Shown: piece after piece, positions 1 to 8,149 of the stretch
Layout of the letters: each line of letters begins with the position of its first letter
Position numbering within the stretch: position 1 is the first letter of the stretch
From: Reyranella sp.
GTDB taxonomy: Bacteria > Pseudomonadota > Alphaproteobacteria > Reyranellales > Reyranellaceae
Direction: 5' to 3'
Length of the DNA: 11,805 bases
NCBI GenBank assembly: GCA_004296815.1
Contig: SCVT01000575.1
Span: 1 to 11,805 of the forward strand
Position numbers and translations under genes: made by a program
Notes under the pieces: generated by a model
What the model saw: the letters and a program-made list of their open reading frames with translations, nothing else
Told to the model about the DNA's origin: nothing
Databases searched by the model: none

Positions 1-807
1 GGAGGCCGGCGGATAGAAGACCTTGGTCAGGCCCTCGACCACGCCGAGGCCGAAGCCAGTGACGATCGAGCCCATGATCGAGCCCATGCCGCCGATCACG
101 ACGACGGCGAAGACGACCAGCACCAGGCTGGTCCCCATCAGCGCCGAGACCTGCTGGATCGGCGCGGCCAGCACGCCGGCCAGCGCGGCGAGGCCGACGC
201 CCAGCCCGTAGGTCAGCGTGATCAGGCGCGGCACGTTGATGCCGAAGGCCTGCACCAGCGCCGGGTTCTCGGTCGCGGCGCGCAGGTAGGCGCCGAGCCG
301 GGTGCGCTCGATGCCGTACCAGGTGGCGAGGCAGATCACGAGCGCCGCCACGACCACGAAGGCGCGGTAGTAGGGCATGAACATGAAGCCGAGATTGACG
401 CCGCCCGGGATCGGGTTCTCGTAGGGCGCGCCGGACGACCCCCACTTGAACTGGAACAGCCCCTCGATCACCAGCGCGAGGCCGAAGGTGAGCAGGAAGC
501 CGTAGAGATGGTCGAGGTGATAGATGCGTTTCAGCAGCAGCTTCTCGAGCAGCACACCGAAGGCGCCGACGATCAGCGGCGCCAGCACCAGCGAGACCCA
601 GAAGGGCACGCCGAAGATGCCGAGCAGCAGCCAGGCGGCGAAGGCGCCCATCATGTACTGCGCGCCGTGCGTGAAGTTGATGACGTTCAGCATGCCGAAG
701 ATCACGGCGAGGCCGAGACTGAGCATGGCGTAGAACGCGCCGTTGATGAGGCCGAGCAGGAGCTGGCCGAACAGCGCCTGGGGCGGGATGCCGAGAAGCT
801 CGAACAT
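1..807 (-). CDS. livH: Branched-chain amino acid-type ABC transporter permease LivH (3' end cut by window)
   Basis: This is one of the two inner-membrane permeases of a HAAT-family importer, which move amino acids or related carboxylates handed over by a periplasmic binding protein. From the ATG at 805-807 the reading frame is open for 269 codons to the window edge; the family is usually about 290 residues, so only the C-terminal tail is missing. The protein is almost wholly hydrophobic. It opens with an FELLGIPPQALFGQLLLGL stretch and carries the conserved LivH segment GLAVIFGMLNVINFTHG. A cytoplasmic loop of the form ERTRLGAYLRAATENP, followed by FGI, corresponds to the EAA-type loop that contacts the ATPases, and GGMGSIMGS lies near the end. 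The gene starts 6 bases after the livF stop, with a weak GGAG upstream, so it is the third gene of a livG-livF-livH operon. livM is not visible and may lie to the left. The family call is secure; the substrate is unknown. Confidence 0.93.
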   Translation of the reverse strand, partial: MFELLGIPPQALFGQLLLGLINGAFYAMLSLGLAVIFGMLNVINFTHGAQYMMGAFAAWLLLGIFGVPFWVSLVLAPLIVGAFGVLLEKLLLKRIYHLDHLYGFLLTFGLALVIEGLFQFKWGSSGAPYENPIPGGVNLGFMFMPYYRAFVVVAALVICLATWYGIERTRLGAYLRAATENPALVQAFGINVPRLITLTYGLGVGLAALAGVLAAPIQQVSALMGTSLVLVVFAVVVIGGMGSIMGSIVTGFGLGVVEGLTKVFYPPAS

Positions 808-813
808 GGTGCC

Positions 814-1510
<697 letters not shown>

Positions 1511-1518
<8 letters not shown>

Positions 1519-2290
1519 GGCCGCCTCCATGGCCCGCAGCGGCGTCGGTGCCGACATAGGCCTCGATCACCGCCGGATGCTTCGACACCGTGGCGTAGGG
1601 CCCCTCGGCCAGCACCTCGCCGCGCGCCAGCACGGTGATGGTGTCCGACAGATCGGCGACGACGGACATGTTGTGCTCGACCATCAGGACCGTGCGGTCC
1701 TTGGCGACGGCGCGGATGAGGGCGGCGATGCGCTTGATGTCCTCCTGCCCGAGCCCGGCCATCGGCTCGTCGAGCAGCATCATCTCGGGATCGAGCGCGA
1801 GCGTGGTGGCGATCTCCAGCGCCCGCTTGCGTCCGTAGGGCAGCTCGACCGCCGGCAGTTCGGCGAAGGCGCTGAGGCCGACGTCGGCGACCAGCTTCAG
1901 CGCCGCCGCGTCGAGCTTGTCGAGCACGCGTTCCGAGCGCCAGAAGTGGAAGGAATTGCCGAGGCGGCGCTGCAGGGCGACGCGAACGTTCTCGCGCACG
2001 CTGAGATGGGGAAATACAGCGGAAATCTGGAAAGACCGGGCGAGCCCCATGCGCGCGATGCGCGCCGGCGAACTGCCGGTGATGTCCCGCCCCTTAAAGA
2101 CGATCCGACCGGCTGTCGGAACGAGGAAGTGTGTCAGGAGATTGAAGCAGGTCGTCTTGCCGGCCCCGTTGGGTCCGATCAGGGCGTGGATCGTGTTGCG
2201 ACGAACGCGCAGATCGACGTTCTTGACCGCAACGAATCCCCTGAACTCCTTGGTGAGCCCGGTGGCTTCCAGAATGATTTCTTCGTTCAT
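1511..2290 (-). CDS. livG: HAAT-family ABC transporter ATP-binding protein LivG
   Basis: First ATPase of the importer, pairing with LivF as an asymmetric nucleotide-binding dimer under the two permeases. The 259-residue protein shows Walker A GPNGAGKTT (39-47), Q-loop Gln88 in ARSFQ, a divergent signature LPYGRKR (150-156), Walker B MMLLDEP (170-176) and the H-loop His206 in VEHNM. LivG proteins normally carry a LxYGxQR-like signature, so only the Lys-Arg variant is mildly unusual. The C-terminal HPAVIEAYVG is typical, and a His/Gly-rich tail (GHGGGHD) follows. An upstream ATG at 2341 would add 17 residues without family resemblance; the start at 2290 begins at NEEIILEATGLTKEF, where homology begins, and a G-rich tract lies just before it. 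It is the promoter-proximal gene of the livGFH operon and diverges from livK. Confidence 0.95.
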
Positions 2291-2419
2291 CAACCCCCCG
2301 TGGCTATTAAACGGAGGTTTATGCGACTGTCCAGCCGTCACGTAACGGTTGGCATTGCCGCCGTGACGAGGCTAGATTTCGCGCGAGCGGTTCGGGGACC
2401 GCAATTGGGAGGCTATCAA
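2291..2419. promoter_or_regulatory. Divergent livG/livK intergenic control region with inverted repeat
   Basis: This 129-bp gap must hold the start signals for both livGFH (leftward) and livK (rightward). Seen directly: an inverted repeat CGTCACG (2336-2342) and CGTGACG (2362-2368), with 19 bases between the arms. A candidate rightward promoter is TTGGCA (2349-2354), 18 bases, TAGATT (2373-2378), so the -35 lies between the arms and the right arm lies inside the spacer. A candidate leftward promoter is TGGACA (minus strand, 2328-2333), 17 bases, TTAATA (2305-2310), but its transcription start would fall inside the G-rich tract before livG, so it is less convincing. The repeat is a reasonable operator candidate for a dimeric regulator. 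No regulator gene is in the window. Confidence 0.4.
2407..2412 (+). promoter_or_regulatory. Shine-Dalgarno site fixing the livK-like start
   Basis: GGGAGG sits 7 bases before the ATG at 2420. It decides between this start and several upstream in-frame candidates, and is consistent with the signal peptide beginning at that ATG. Confidence 0.75.
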
Positions 2420-3646
2420 ATGACAATTAGAAACACCGTCCGGCTCGCCGGCGCAGCCGCCGCCGTTGCCGGTCTCGCGGCGATCGGCCTCGTGGCCGTC
2501 GCGCAGGCGCAAGCGCCCGTGCCGCTGCGCATCGGCGTGACCGAGGGCTTCTCCGGCGTCTACGGCGACCTGACGCTGGGTGGCGTCGAGGCGGCGCAGA
2601 TGGCGGTCGAGGACATGGGCGGCAAGGTGCTCGGCCGGCCGATCGAGATCCTGTCCGCCGACCACCAGACCAAGCCCGACGTCGGCGCGCAGATCGCCCG
2701 CAAGTGGTACGACGTCGACAACGTGAAGATGATCACCGGTCTCGGCACCTCGTCGGTGGCGCTGGCGGTGCGCAAGATCTCCCAGGAAAAGGGCATGATC
2801 GACATCATCACCGGTGCGGCGTCGGCCGACCTCACGGGTCCCGCCTGCTCGCCGACCGGTGCGCACTGGGTCTACGACACCTACGCGCTTGCCAAGGTGA
2901 CCGGCTCGGCGATCGTCAAGGGCGGCGGCGACTCCTGGTACTTCCTCACCGCCGACTACGCCTTCGGCCATGCGCTCGAGCGTGACGTCACCGCCGTCGT
3001 CAACGCGGCGGGCGGCAAGGTGGTGGGCGGCGTCCGCCATCCGCTTAGCACTCAGGACTTCTCCTCGTTCCTGCTGCAGGCCCAGGCCTCGAAGGCCAAG
3101 ATCATCGGCCTGGCCAACGCCGGCCAGGACACGATCAACTCGATCAAACAGGCCGGCGAGTTCGGCATCACCAAGGGCGGCCAGCGCCTGGCCGGCCTCC
3201 TCGTCTTCTCGACCGACGTCGTGGCGCTCACGCTGCCGGTGGCCCAGGGCCTGGTGCTCTCGGAGTCCTTCTACTGGGACATGAACGACGAGACCCGCGC
3301 CTGGACCAAGCGCTTCCGCGCCAAGCGCGACAAGATCCCCAGCATGCTGACGGCCGGCACCTACAGCTCGGTACTGCACTACCTGAAGGCCGTGCAGGCC
3401 GCCGGCACCGACGACGCCAAGGCCGTCATGGCGAAGATGCGGGAACTCCCGGTCAACGACGTCATGACCAAGAACGGCAAGCTGCGCGAGGACGGCCGTC
3501 TGGAGCGCGACATGTACCTGTTCCAGGTGAAGTCGCCGTCGGAGTCCAAGAGCAAGGACGACATCTACAAGCTGCTCGCCACCGTGCCGGGCAGCGAGGC
3601 GTTCCGCCCGATGAGCGAAGGCAAGTGCCCGCACGTGAAGGGCTGA
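2420..3646 (+). CDS. HAAT-family ABC transporter periplasmic substrate-binding protein (LivK-like)
   Basis: Periplasmic binding protein that delivers ligand to the LivHM permease. The 408-residue product begins with a Sec signal peptide: basic MTIRNTVR, a hydrophobic Ala/Leu/Val core, and a cleavage site at about residues 30-32 (AQA repeated). The mature part is a type 1 periplasmic binding fold (Peripla_BP_6), starting LRIGVTEGFSGVYGD, then GGVEAAQMAVED (55-66), with GLGTSSVALAVRK around 108-119 and LTADYAFGHALERDV, LLQAQASKAKIIGL and SESFYWDMND further on. Cys143 and Cys403 (CPHVKG tail) are the cysteines I noticed and could form a disulfide. The start at 2420 has GGGAGG 7 bases upstream; longer frames extend far into livG antisense and are not believable. 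It is transcribed away from livGFH and ends at a strong terminator. Family members bind amino acids, aromatic acids or amides, so the ligand is open. Confidence 0.93.
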   Translation: MTIRNTVRLAGAAAAVAGLAAIGLVAVAQAQAPVPLRIGVTEGFSGVYGDLTLGGVEAAQMAVEDMGGKVLGRPIEILSADHQTKPDVGAQIARKWYDVDNVKMITGLGTSSVALAVRKISQEKGMIDIITGAASADLTGPACSPTGAHWVYDTYALAKVTGSAIVKGGGDSWYFLTADYAFGHALERDVTAVVNAAGGKVVGGVRHPLSTQDFSSFLLQAQASKAKIIGLANAGQDTINSIKQAGEFGITKGGQRLAGLLVFSTDVVALTLPVAQGLVLSESFYWDMNDETRAWTKRFRAKRDKIPSMLTAGTYSSVLHYLKAVQAAGTDDAKAVMAKMRELPVNDVMTKNGKLREDGRLERDMYLFQVKSPSESKSKDDIYKLLATVPGSEAFRPMSEGKCPHVKG

Positions 3647-3665
3647 GCTTCGCGGGCTGATGTAG

Positions 3666-3697
3666 AAAAGGGGCGCCCGTTCGAGGCGCCCCTTTTT
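3666..3697 (+). terminator. Strong intrinsic terminator after the livK-like gene
   Basis: A perfect 12-bp stem, AAAAGGGGCGCC (3666-3677) with GGCGCCCCTTTT (3685-3696), encloses a 7-base loop and is followed at once by a T run (3693-3697). It lies 20 bases after the livK-like stop and 21 bases before the MFS start, so it should insulate the transporter gene from the MFS gene. The A tract on the left arm makes it potentially bidirectional. Confidence 0.9.
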
Positions 3698-3717
3698 GTT
3701 GTCGGGAGGGCTGCATC

Positions 3718-4995
3718 ATGGAAACCAAGGAAAGGCCGCTGAAAGGCGCCTGGGGCATCACCGCCCTGGTCTTCCTCTTCATGCTGATCAACTTCGCCGA
3801 CAAGGTCGTGGTCGGCCTGGCGGCCAAGCCGATCATGGAAGAGCTCGGCCTCACCCACGAGCAGTTCGGCCTGCTCGGCTCCTCGTTCTTCTTCCTCTTC
3901 GCGGTGGCGGGCGTCGCCGGCGGCTTCCTGGCCAACCGCATGCAGACCCGCCATCTCCTGTTCGGCATGGCGATCGCCTGGTCGCTGGTCCAGTTCCCCA
4001 TGCTCGCGACCGTGACGCTGGAGACGCTGATCATCTGCCGCATCCTGCTGGGCGCGGGCGAAGGTCCTGCCGGCCCGATCGCCCTTCACGCGCTCTACAA
4101 ATGGTTCCCCGATTCGCTGCGCGGCGTGCCGACGGCCATCGTGGCGCAGGGCTCGGCATTGGGCGTCATCGTGGCGGTGCCGGCGCTCAACTTCATCATC
4201 GTGAACTATTCCTGGCACTGGGCGTTCGGCGCGCTGGGCATCGTCGGGCTGCTGTGGGCCGCCCTGTGGCTGGTGCTCGGCCGCGAAGGCACGCTGGTCG
4301 ACCCGCCGGTCGCCGCCGGCGCCGACGGCAGCGATCGCGTGCCCTACCGCCACCTCCTCACCTGCCCCAGCATCATCGCGGTCTGCTGCGCGGCCTTCGC
4401 CAGCTACTGGGGCCTGGCGCTGGGCCTCACCTGGTTCACGGCCTATCTGGTCGACGGGCTGGGCTACAGCCAGACGATGGGCGGCAACCTGTTCATCCTG
4501 CCCTGGATCTTCGGCATGCTGGTCGTGCTGGCCGGCGGCTGGTTCTCCCAGCGCCTCAAGACCAAGGGCGTCTCGAGCCGGGTCTGCCGCGGTGCGTTCG
4601 CCTCGGCCACGGTCGTGCTGGGCGGCTGCGTCCTGCCCTTCATCGCCCTCGTCTCCGAGCCCGGCATCAAGGTGGCGTTGCTCGTCGTCGGCAGCGCCAT
4701 CGGCAGCTCGATCTTCGTCGTGACGCCGATGATCGTGAGCGAGCTCACGCCGCAATCACAGCGCGCCGCGCTGCTGGCCATCGCGACCTCGATCTACACC
4801 TCGGCCGGCGTCGCGGCGCCGTGGGCGATGGGCAAGGTCATCCAGGGCGCGACGAGCCGGCAGGCCGGCTACGAGCACGGGTTCGTCATCCTGGGCGGGC
4901 TGCTGATCGCCGGCGGCCTGATCGGCCTTCTGTTCATCCGCCCCGAGGCCGATCGCGAACGGCTGGCGGCCAGGACACGGCTCGCGCCCGCCTAA
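3718..4995 (+). CDS. Major facilitator superfamily transporter, anion:cation symporter (ACS)-like
   Basis: Inner-membrane secondary transporter, 425 residues, with a pattern consistent with twelve membrane segments. TM1 carries FMLINFADKVVVGLAA with an acidic Asp28, a common feature of the ACS family (relatives carry glucarate, galactonate, phthalate or other organic anions with protons). The loop after TM2 is GGFLANRMQTRHLL (motif-A position, with Asn instead of the usual Asp). TM4 and its exit loop read RILLGAGEGPAGPIA then KWFPDSLRG, close to the ACS pattern of Arg, Gly-Glu-Gly/Ala, Pro and WFP..R. A long central loop (about residues 194-212) separates the two halves. GGGAGGG lies 7 bases before the ATG. 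The gene stands alone after a terminator and converges on the hydrolase, sharing the 4 bases CTAA between their stop codons. The substrate, probably an organic anion, is inferred from family only. Confidence 0.88.
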   Translation: METKERPLKGAWGITALVFLFMLINFADKVVVGLAAKPIMEELGLTHEQFGLLGSSFFFLFAVAGVAGGFLANRMQTRHLLFGMAIAWSLVQFPMLATVTLETLIICRILLGAGEGPAGPIALHALYKWFPDSLRGVPTAIVAQGSALGVIVAVPALNFIIVNYSWHWAFGALGIVGLLWAALWLVLGREGTLVDPPVAAGADGSDRVPYRHLLTCPSIIAVCCAAFASYWGLALGLTWFTAYLVDGLGYSQTMGGNLFILPWIFGMLVVLAGGWFSQRLKTKGVSSRVCRGAFASATVVLGGCVLPFIALVSEPGIKVALLVVGSAIGSSIFVVTPMIVSELTPQSQRAALLAIATSIYTSAGVAAPWAMGKVIQGATSRQAGYEHGFVILGGLLIAGGLIGLLFIRPEADRERLAARTRLAPA

Positions 4996-5801
4996 CCTGT
5001 CGGCTGCGAATCGAGGAACGCCCTCAGCGCCTGCGAGCACTCCGCCGCATGCGAGAAGGGCAAGCCGTGGCGTGACCGGGCGTACACGTTCAGCCGCGCA
5101 TCGGGCAGCTTCGCCAGCAGGTCCGCCATGATCGCGACGGGAATGAACGGGCTGCCGTCGGGATGCAGCAGCAGGGTCGGGCAGCCGATCTCGCCGAGCC
5201 GCGGCGTCAGGTCGGTGCCGACCAGCACGGCGAGTGCGTTCAGGATCGAGTCGCGCGACCACCTCTCCTGCTCCGCCGCGAACCACGCGCGACGCTCCGG
5301 CGACAGCGCGTCGTCGTGGAAGCGGTCGCGCATGAAGGCATCCGACCACGCTTTCGAACCACCCTCGTCGAGCTGGCGCCGCCATGCCTCGACGCGCTGG
5401 ATCGACGCGCCGAGATGGGCGCCGTTGCTGACGGTCAGCGTCGCAATGCGGTCCGGCCGCGCCAGTACCGCGGCCAGCGCCACCGTGCCGCCGATCGACT
5501 CGCCCACGAGATGGAAGCGCGTCAGCCCTGCGGCGTCCGCCACGGCGAAAAGATCGTCGACCAGAAGGTCGAGCGACCATCTGAAGTCGGCCGCCGGAAT
5601 GTTCGAGCGACCGTAGCCGCGCATGTCGAAGCTGACGAGGCGATAGGCATCCGAGAGCGCCGGATGCCAGCCCGCCCAGATACCGGCACTGGCGCCGATC
5701 CCGTGATGGAACAGGATCGGCAGTCGCTTGGATCGCCACGGCGCCGTCCGGTCGCCGACGTCGCAGTGCAGCGTCCCGTACGCCGTGGCGGCCTGGGGCA
5801 T
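4992..5801 (-). CDS. Alpha/beta-fold hydrolase, esterase/enol-lactonase-like
   Basis: A 269-residue cytoplasmic alpha/beta hydrolase with no signal peptide. The oxyanion-hole motif is FHHGIG (31-36), followed by the FDMRGYGRS strand-turn (58-66). The nucleophile elbow is GESIG with Ser102. The likely acid is Asp215 in LLHPDG and the catalytic His is probably His245 in RSRHG, so the triad looks complete. Members of this group include 3-oxoadipate enol-lactonases, carboxylesterases and C-C hydrolases; the sequence does not separate these. It starts 10 bases after the stop of the upstream tctC gene on the same strand and lacks a clear ribosome site, so translation is probably coupled to that gene. 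It ends by overlapping the MFS stop by 4 bases. A two-gene operon of binding protein and hydrolase suggests the imported compound may be its substrate or precursor. Confidence 0.88.
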   Translation of the reverse strand: MPQAATAYGTLHCDVGDRTAPWRSKRLPILFHHGIGASAGIWAGWHPALSDAYRLVSFDMRGYGRSNIPAADFRWSLDLLVDDLFAVADAAGLTRFHLVGESIGGTVALAAVLARPDRIATLTVSNGAHLGASIQRVEAWRRQLDEGGSKAWSDAFMRDRFHDDALSPERRAWFAAEQERWSRDSILNALAVLVGTDLTPRLGEIGCPTLLLHPDGSPFIPVAIMADLLAKLPDARLNVYARSRHGLPFSHAAECSQALRAFLDSQPTG

Positions 5802-5811
5802 GGGTGTCGGG

Positions 5812-6786
5812 TCAGTCCGCCCGCATGCCGGCGACCTGGATCACTTCCTGCCACTTCTTGCGGTCGGCCATGATCGTGTCCTTGAGCTGCTGCGGCGAGC
5901 CGATGACGGTGTCCATGCCGTTCTCGACGAAGCGCTTCTGGACATCGGCCTTGGCGACCGCGCCGCGCAGCGCCTTGTTCCAGGTGTCGACCATGTCGGC
6001 CGGCAGTCCCTTCGGCCCGAAGATCGCGAACCAGTTCACGACCTCGTAGCCCGGCAGGAACGTCGACATCAGCGGCAGGTTGGGAAACAGCGGCGAGACG
6101 CGCGGCGAGCCGAAGGCGATCGGGATGAGGTTGCCGCCGGCGATCTGGCCGAGGAACTCCGGCATGTTGCCGAACATCATCTGGACGTTGCCGGCGACGA
6201 TGTCCTGGATGGCCGGTGCGCCGCCGCGATAGGGCACGTGCACGATGTTGACGCCGGCCATCTTCTTGAAGAGCTCGCCGGCCAGATGCTGCGACGTGCC
6301 GTTGCCGGCTGACGCGTAGGTGAGCTTGCCCGGATTCGCCTTGGCATAGGCGATCATCTCGGGGACGGTCTTGAACGGCACCTGCTTGCCGTAGACCAGC
6401 ATGTTGTAGACGCCGGCGATGTTGGCGATCGGCGTGAGATCGGTATCGACGTTGATCGGCAGTTTCTGCCCCGGCATGACGGGTGACACGCACATCGCGG
6501 CCATGGCGGCGAGGCCCACGGTCCGCCCGTCGGTCGGCGCCGTGGCCACGGTCTCGTTGGCGATGAAGCCGCTGGCGCCGCTCTTGGTCTCGACGATGAC
6601 GTTCTGGCCGATCTCCGATTTCACGGCGTCGGCCAGGATGCGGCACAGCAGGTCGGCCGTGCCGCCCGGCGGGAAGCCGCACAGAATGCGGGCGTCGCCG
6701 GTGATCTTCTGGGCGTAGGCCGGAATCCCGGCCAGAGCGCCGAGCGCGGCGATCGAGCCTGCGCCCACGAATGTCCTTCTCTGCAT
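5812..6786 (-). CDS. Tripartite tricarboxylate transporter-type (TctC/Bug) substrate-binding protein
   Basis: Extracytoplasmic solute-binding protein of the TctC/Bug family, whose members bind citrate, other carboxylates, or small aromatic and amide ligands. The 324-residue product opens MQRRTFVGAGS, a twin-arginine-like motif (RRTF) before a short hydrophobic core, with a probable cut after AYA (residue 25). Family marks are CGFPPGGTADLLCRI near the N-terminus, the ETKSGASGFIANE block, YASAGNGTSQHLAGEL, and VHVPYRGGAPAIQDIVAG with the usual ligand-loop glycines. An ATG 8 codons upstream exists, but 6786 has GGAGG (6794-6798) 7 bases before it. No TctA/TctB membrane genes are nearby, so this is an orphan binding protein that may use a distant channel or serve in sensing, as known for Bug proteins. 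The hydrolase gene follows 10 bases downstream. Confidence 0.92.
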   Translation of the reverse strand: MQRRTFVGAGSIAALGALAGIPAYAQKITGDARILCGFPPGGTADLLCRILADAVKSEIGQNVIVETKSGASGFIANETVATAPTDGRTVGLAAMAAMCVSPVMPGQKLPINVDTDLTPIANIAGVYNMLVYGKQVPFKTVPEMIAYAKANPGKLTYASAGNGTSQHLAGELFKKMAGVNIVHVPYRGGAPAIQDIVAGNVQMMFGNMPEFLGQIAGGNLIPIAFGSPRVSPLFPNLPLMSTFLPGYEVVNWFAIFGPKGLPADMVDTWNKALRGAVAKADVQKRFVENGMDTVIGSPQQLKDTIMADRKKWQEVIQVAGMRAD

Positions 6787-6830
6787 TTGTTTGCCTCCCT
6801 TGATTGCCAAAAGCCTAGCATACTTCGCGC
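6787..6830. promoter_or_regulatory. 44-bp divergent start region shared by two tctC genes
   Basis: Both promoters must be compressed here or reach into coding sequence. A plus-strand -10-like TAGCAT (6816-6821) and a minus-strand -10-like TATGCT (6817-6822) lie almost exactly on top of each other. The minus-strand GGAGG for the leftward gene is at 6794-6798. The plus-strand gene has no ribosome site; its ATG comes 9 bases after TAGCAT, which would place transcription start within about 3 bases of the ATG. No good -35 is seen for either box (TTGCCT at 6791-6796 is 19 bases from TAGCAT), so the promoter call is tentative. Confidence 0.35.
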
Positions 6831-7808
6831 ATGATCAAGCCCCTCCGCCGCGGCGTCGTCGCCGGACTTGCCGCCCTGCCGTTCGCCGCGGCGCGCGCGC
6901 AGACACTGGACTTCCCCGATCGGCCGCTGCGCTTCGTGGTGGGATTTCCGCCCGGCGGTCCAAACGACCTGCTCGCACGCCTGATCGCGCCGGGCATCGG
7001 CGAGCGTCTGGGCCGCGCCGTCGTGGTCGAGAACCGCGCCGGCGCCAACGGCGAGATCGCCGCGGCCTCGGTCGCCAAGGCGCCGGCCGACGGCAGCGTC
7101 TTCACCCTGGCGTCGAATGGCTCGACCACCGTGGCGGCAGCGCTGGGCCGCGCTCTGCCCTACGACGTGCGCAGCGACTTCGTCGCCGTGGCGCCGGTCG
7201 GCATCAATCCGATGCTGCTGGTCGTGCGCAACGGCCTGCCGGCAAACAACGTCGCAGAATTGCTGGCGCTCGCCCGCGCGCAGCCCGGCAAGCTGAACGG
7301 CGCCTCAGCCGGCGCGGGCGGCGCCACGCATCTGGCGCTCGAGCTCTTCAAGGCGATGGGCAAGGTCGACATCGTCCATGTGCCCTACAAGGGCGGCGGT
7401 CCTGCCATGGCCGACCTGATGGCCGGGCTGGTCGACCTCTATTTCGGCGGCCTGTCGACGGCACTGCCCCATGCCCGTGCCGGCAAGATGCGCGCGCTCG
7501 GCCAGACCGCGCTGGCGCGGTCCGCTGCAGCGCCCGACATCCCGACCGTCGCAGAATCCGGATTGCCCGGCTACGAGTGCGCGATCTCCTACGGCATCTT
7601 CCTTCCGGCCGCCGCGCCAGCCGGCCTCGTCGACCGGCTCAACCGTGCGGTCGATGCCACGATCCGCTCGCCCGAGGTCGCGCGCAAGTTCGCCGAGCTC
7701 GGCGCCGACCCGCAGTTCGGCACGCCTGCGGAGTTCAAGCTCTACGTGGCCGAGGACCTCGCAAAATGGGCCCGGCTCGCCAAGGAGGCCGGGCTCAAGA
7801 TCGAGTGA
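6831..7808 (+). CDS. Second TctC/Bug-family substrate-binding protein
   Basis: A 325-residue extracytoplasmic solute-binding protein, a distant paralogue of the neighbour on the other strand. The signal peptide is MIKPLRRGVVAGLAALPFAA with a likely cut after ARA (residue 23). Family blocks are RFVVGFPPGGPNDLLAR, VVENRAGANGEIAA, the NGASAGAGGATHLALELF segment, VHVPYKGGGPAMADLMAG and GLPGYECAISYG. The PGG-Asp ligand motif is kept. An in-frame TAG at 6816 and the absence of other starts make the ATG at 6831 the only reasonable one, yet no Shine-Dalgarno sequence precedes it, so a leaderless or weakly translated message is possible. Again there is no TctA or TctB nearby. The stop is 1 base from that of the convergent NIPSNAP gene. 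The ligand is unknown. Confidence 0.9.
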   Translation: MIKPLRRGVVAGLAALPFAAARAQTLDFPDRPLRFVVGFPPGGPNDLLARLIAPGIGERLGRAVVVENRAGANGEIAAASVAKAPADGSVFTLASNGSTTVAAALGRALPYDVRSDFVAVAPVGINPMLLVVRNGLPANNVAELLALARAQPGKLNGASAGAGGATHLALELFKAMGKVDIVHVPYKGGGPAMADLMAGLVDLYFGGLSTALPHARAGKMRALGQTALARSAAAPDIPTVAESGLPGYECAISYGIFLPAAAPAGLVDRLNRAVDATIRSPEVARKFAELGADPQFGTPAEFKLYVAEDLAKWARLAKEAGLKIE

Positions 7809-7809
7809 A

Positions 7810-8136
7810 CTACTTGATCGACGAGAAGGCGGTCGGCGTCAGCATCTGAACCGAGACGTTGTCGACGATGGCGCCGTCCTTCTCGGTCTCGGCGCGCTTG
7901 GACAGCCACTCCGGGTCGGCGGCGAAGGCGTTCCACTTCTTCTCGCGCTCAGCGAGCGACTCCCACTGCAGGAAGTAGGTCAGCTCCTGGTTCGACTCAC
8001 CGATCAGCGTCGTGAAGAAGCCGGCCTGCTTGATGCCGTGCTTCTCCCAGATCTTCAGCGTGATGGTGGCGAAGCGGTTGAGCAGCGCCGGCAGACGGCC
8101 GGGCACGCAACGGTACACTCGCATCTCGTAGATCAT
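7810..8136 (-). CDS. NIPSNAP family protein
   Basis: A 108-residue cytoplasmic protein of the NIPSNAP family, a dimeric alpha/beta-barrel (ferredoxin-like) fold. Marks are the N-terminal MIYEMRVYRCVPGR, then LLNRFATITLKIWEKHGIKQ, GFFTTLIGESNQELTYFLQW, and the SLAEREKKWNAFAADPEW block, which follow the family order closely. Family function is poorly defined; in bacteria these small proteins often sit beside catabolic enzymes. An AAGGGGA sequence precedes the ATG, and the upstream MBL-fold gene ends 13 bases before it on the same strand, so the two are probably co-transcribed. The gene ends 1 base from the convergent tctC stop, with no terminator hairpin between them. Full length for the family. 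Confidence 0.9.
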   Translation of the reverse strand: MIYEMRVYRCVPGRLPALLNRFATITLKIWEKHGIKQAGFFTTLIGESNQELTYFLQWESLAEREKKWNAFAADPEWLSKRAETEKDGAIVDNVSVQMLTPTAFSSIK

Positions 8137-8149
8137 CTCTGTCCCCTTC

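Noticed and set aside
1..807. Possible frameshift in livH near its start
   Set aside because: A careful recount of codons from 807 to 1 gives one continuous LivH frame with no break.
2321..2419. Upstream ATG at 2321, in frame with livK and preceded by GGAGG
   Set aside because: The spacing is only 3 bases, and it would put 33 polar residues before a good signal peptide. The ATG at 2420 has a better-spaced GGGAGG.
3565..4755. Long minus-strand open frame (396 codons) opposite the MFS gene
   Set aside because: Its product is a low-complexity Asp/Arg/Ala/Gly/Gln-rich chain typical of antisense frames in high-GC genes. The plus frame has clear membrane segments and family motifs.
3696..5075. 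Long plus-strand frame of 459 codons over the MFS gene
   Set aside because: Arg/Ala/Gly-rich +1 shadow of the MFS frame, with no domain pattern.
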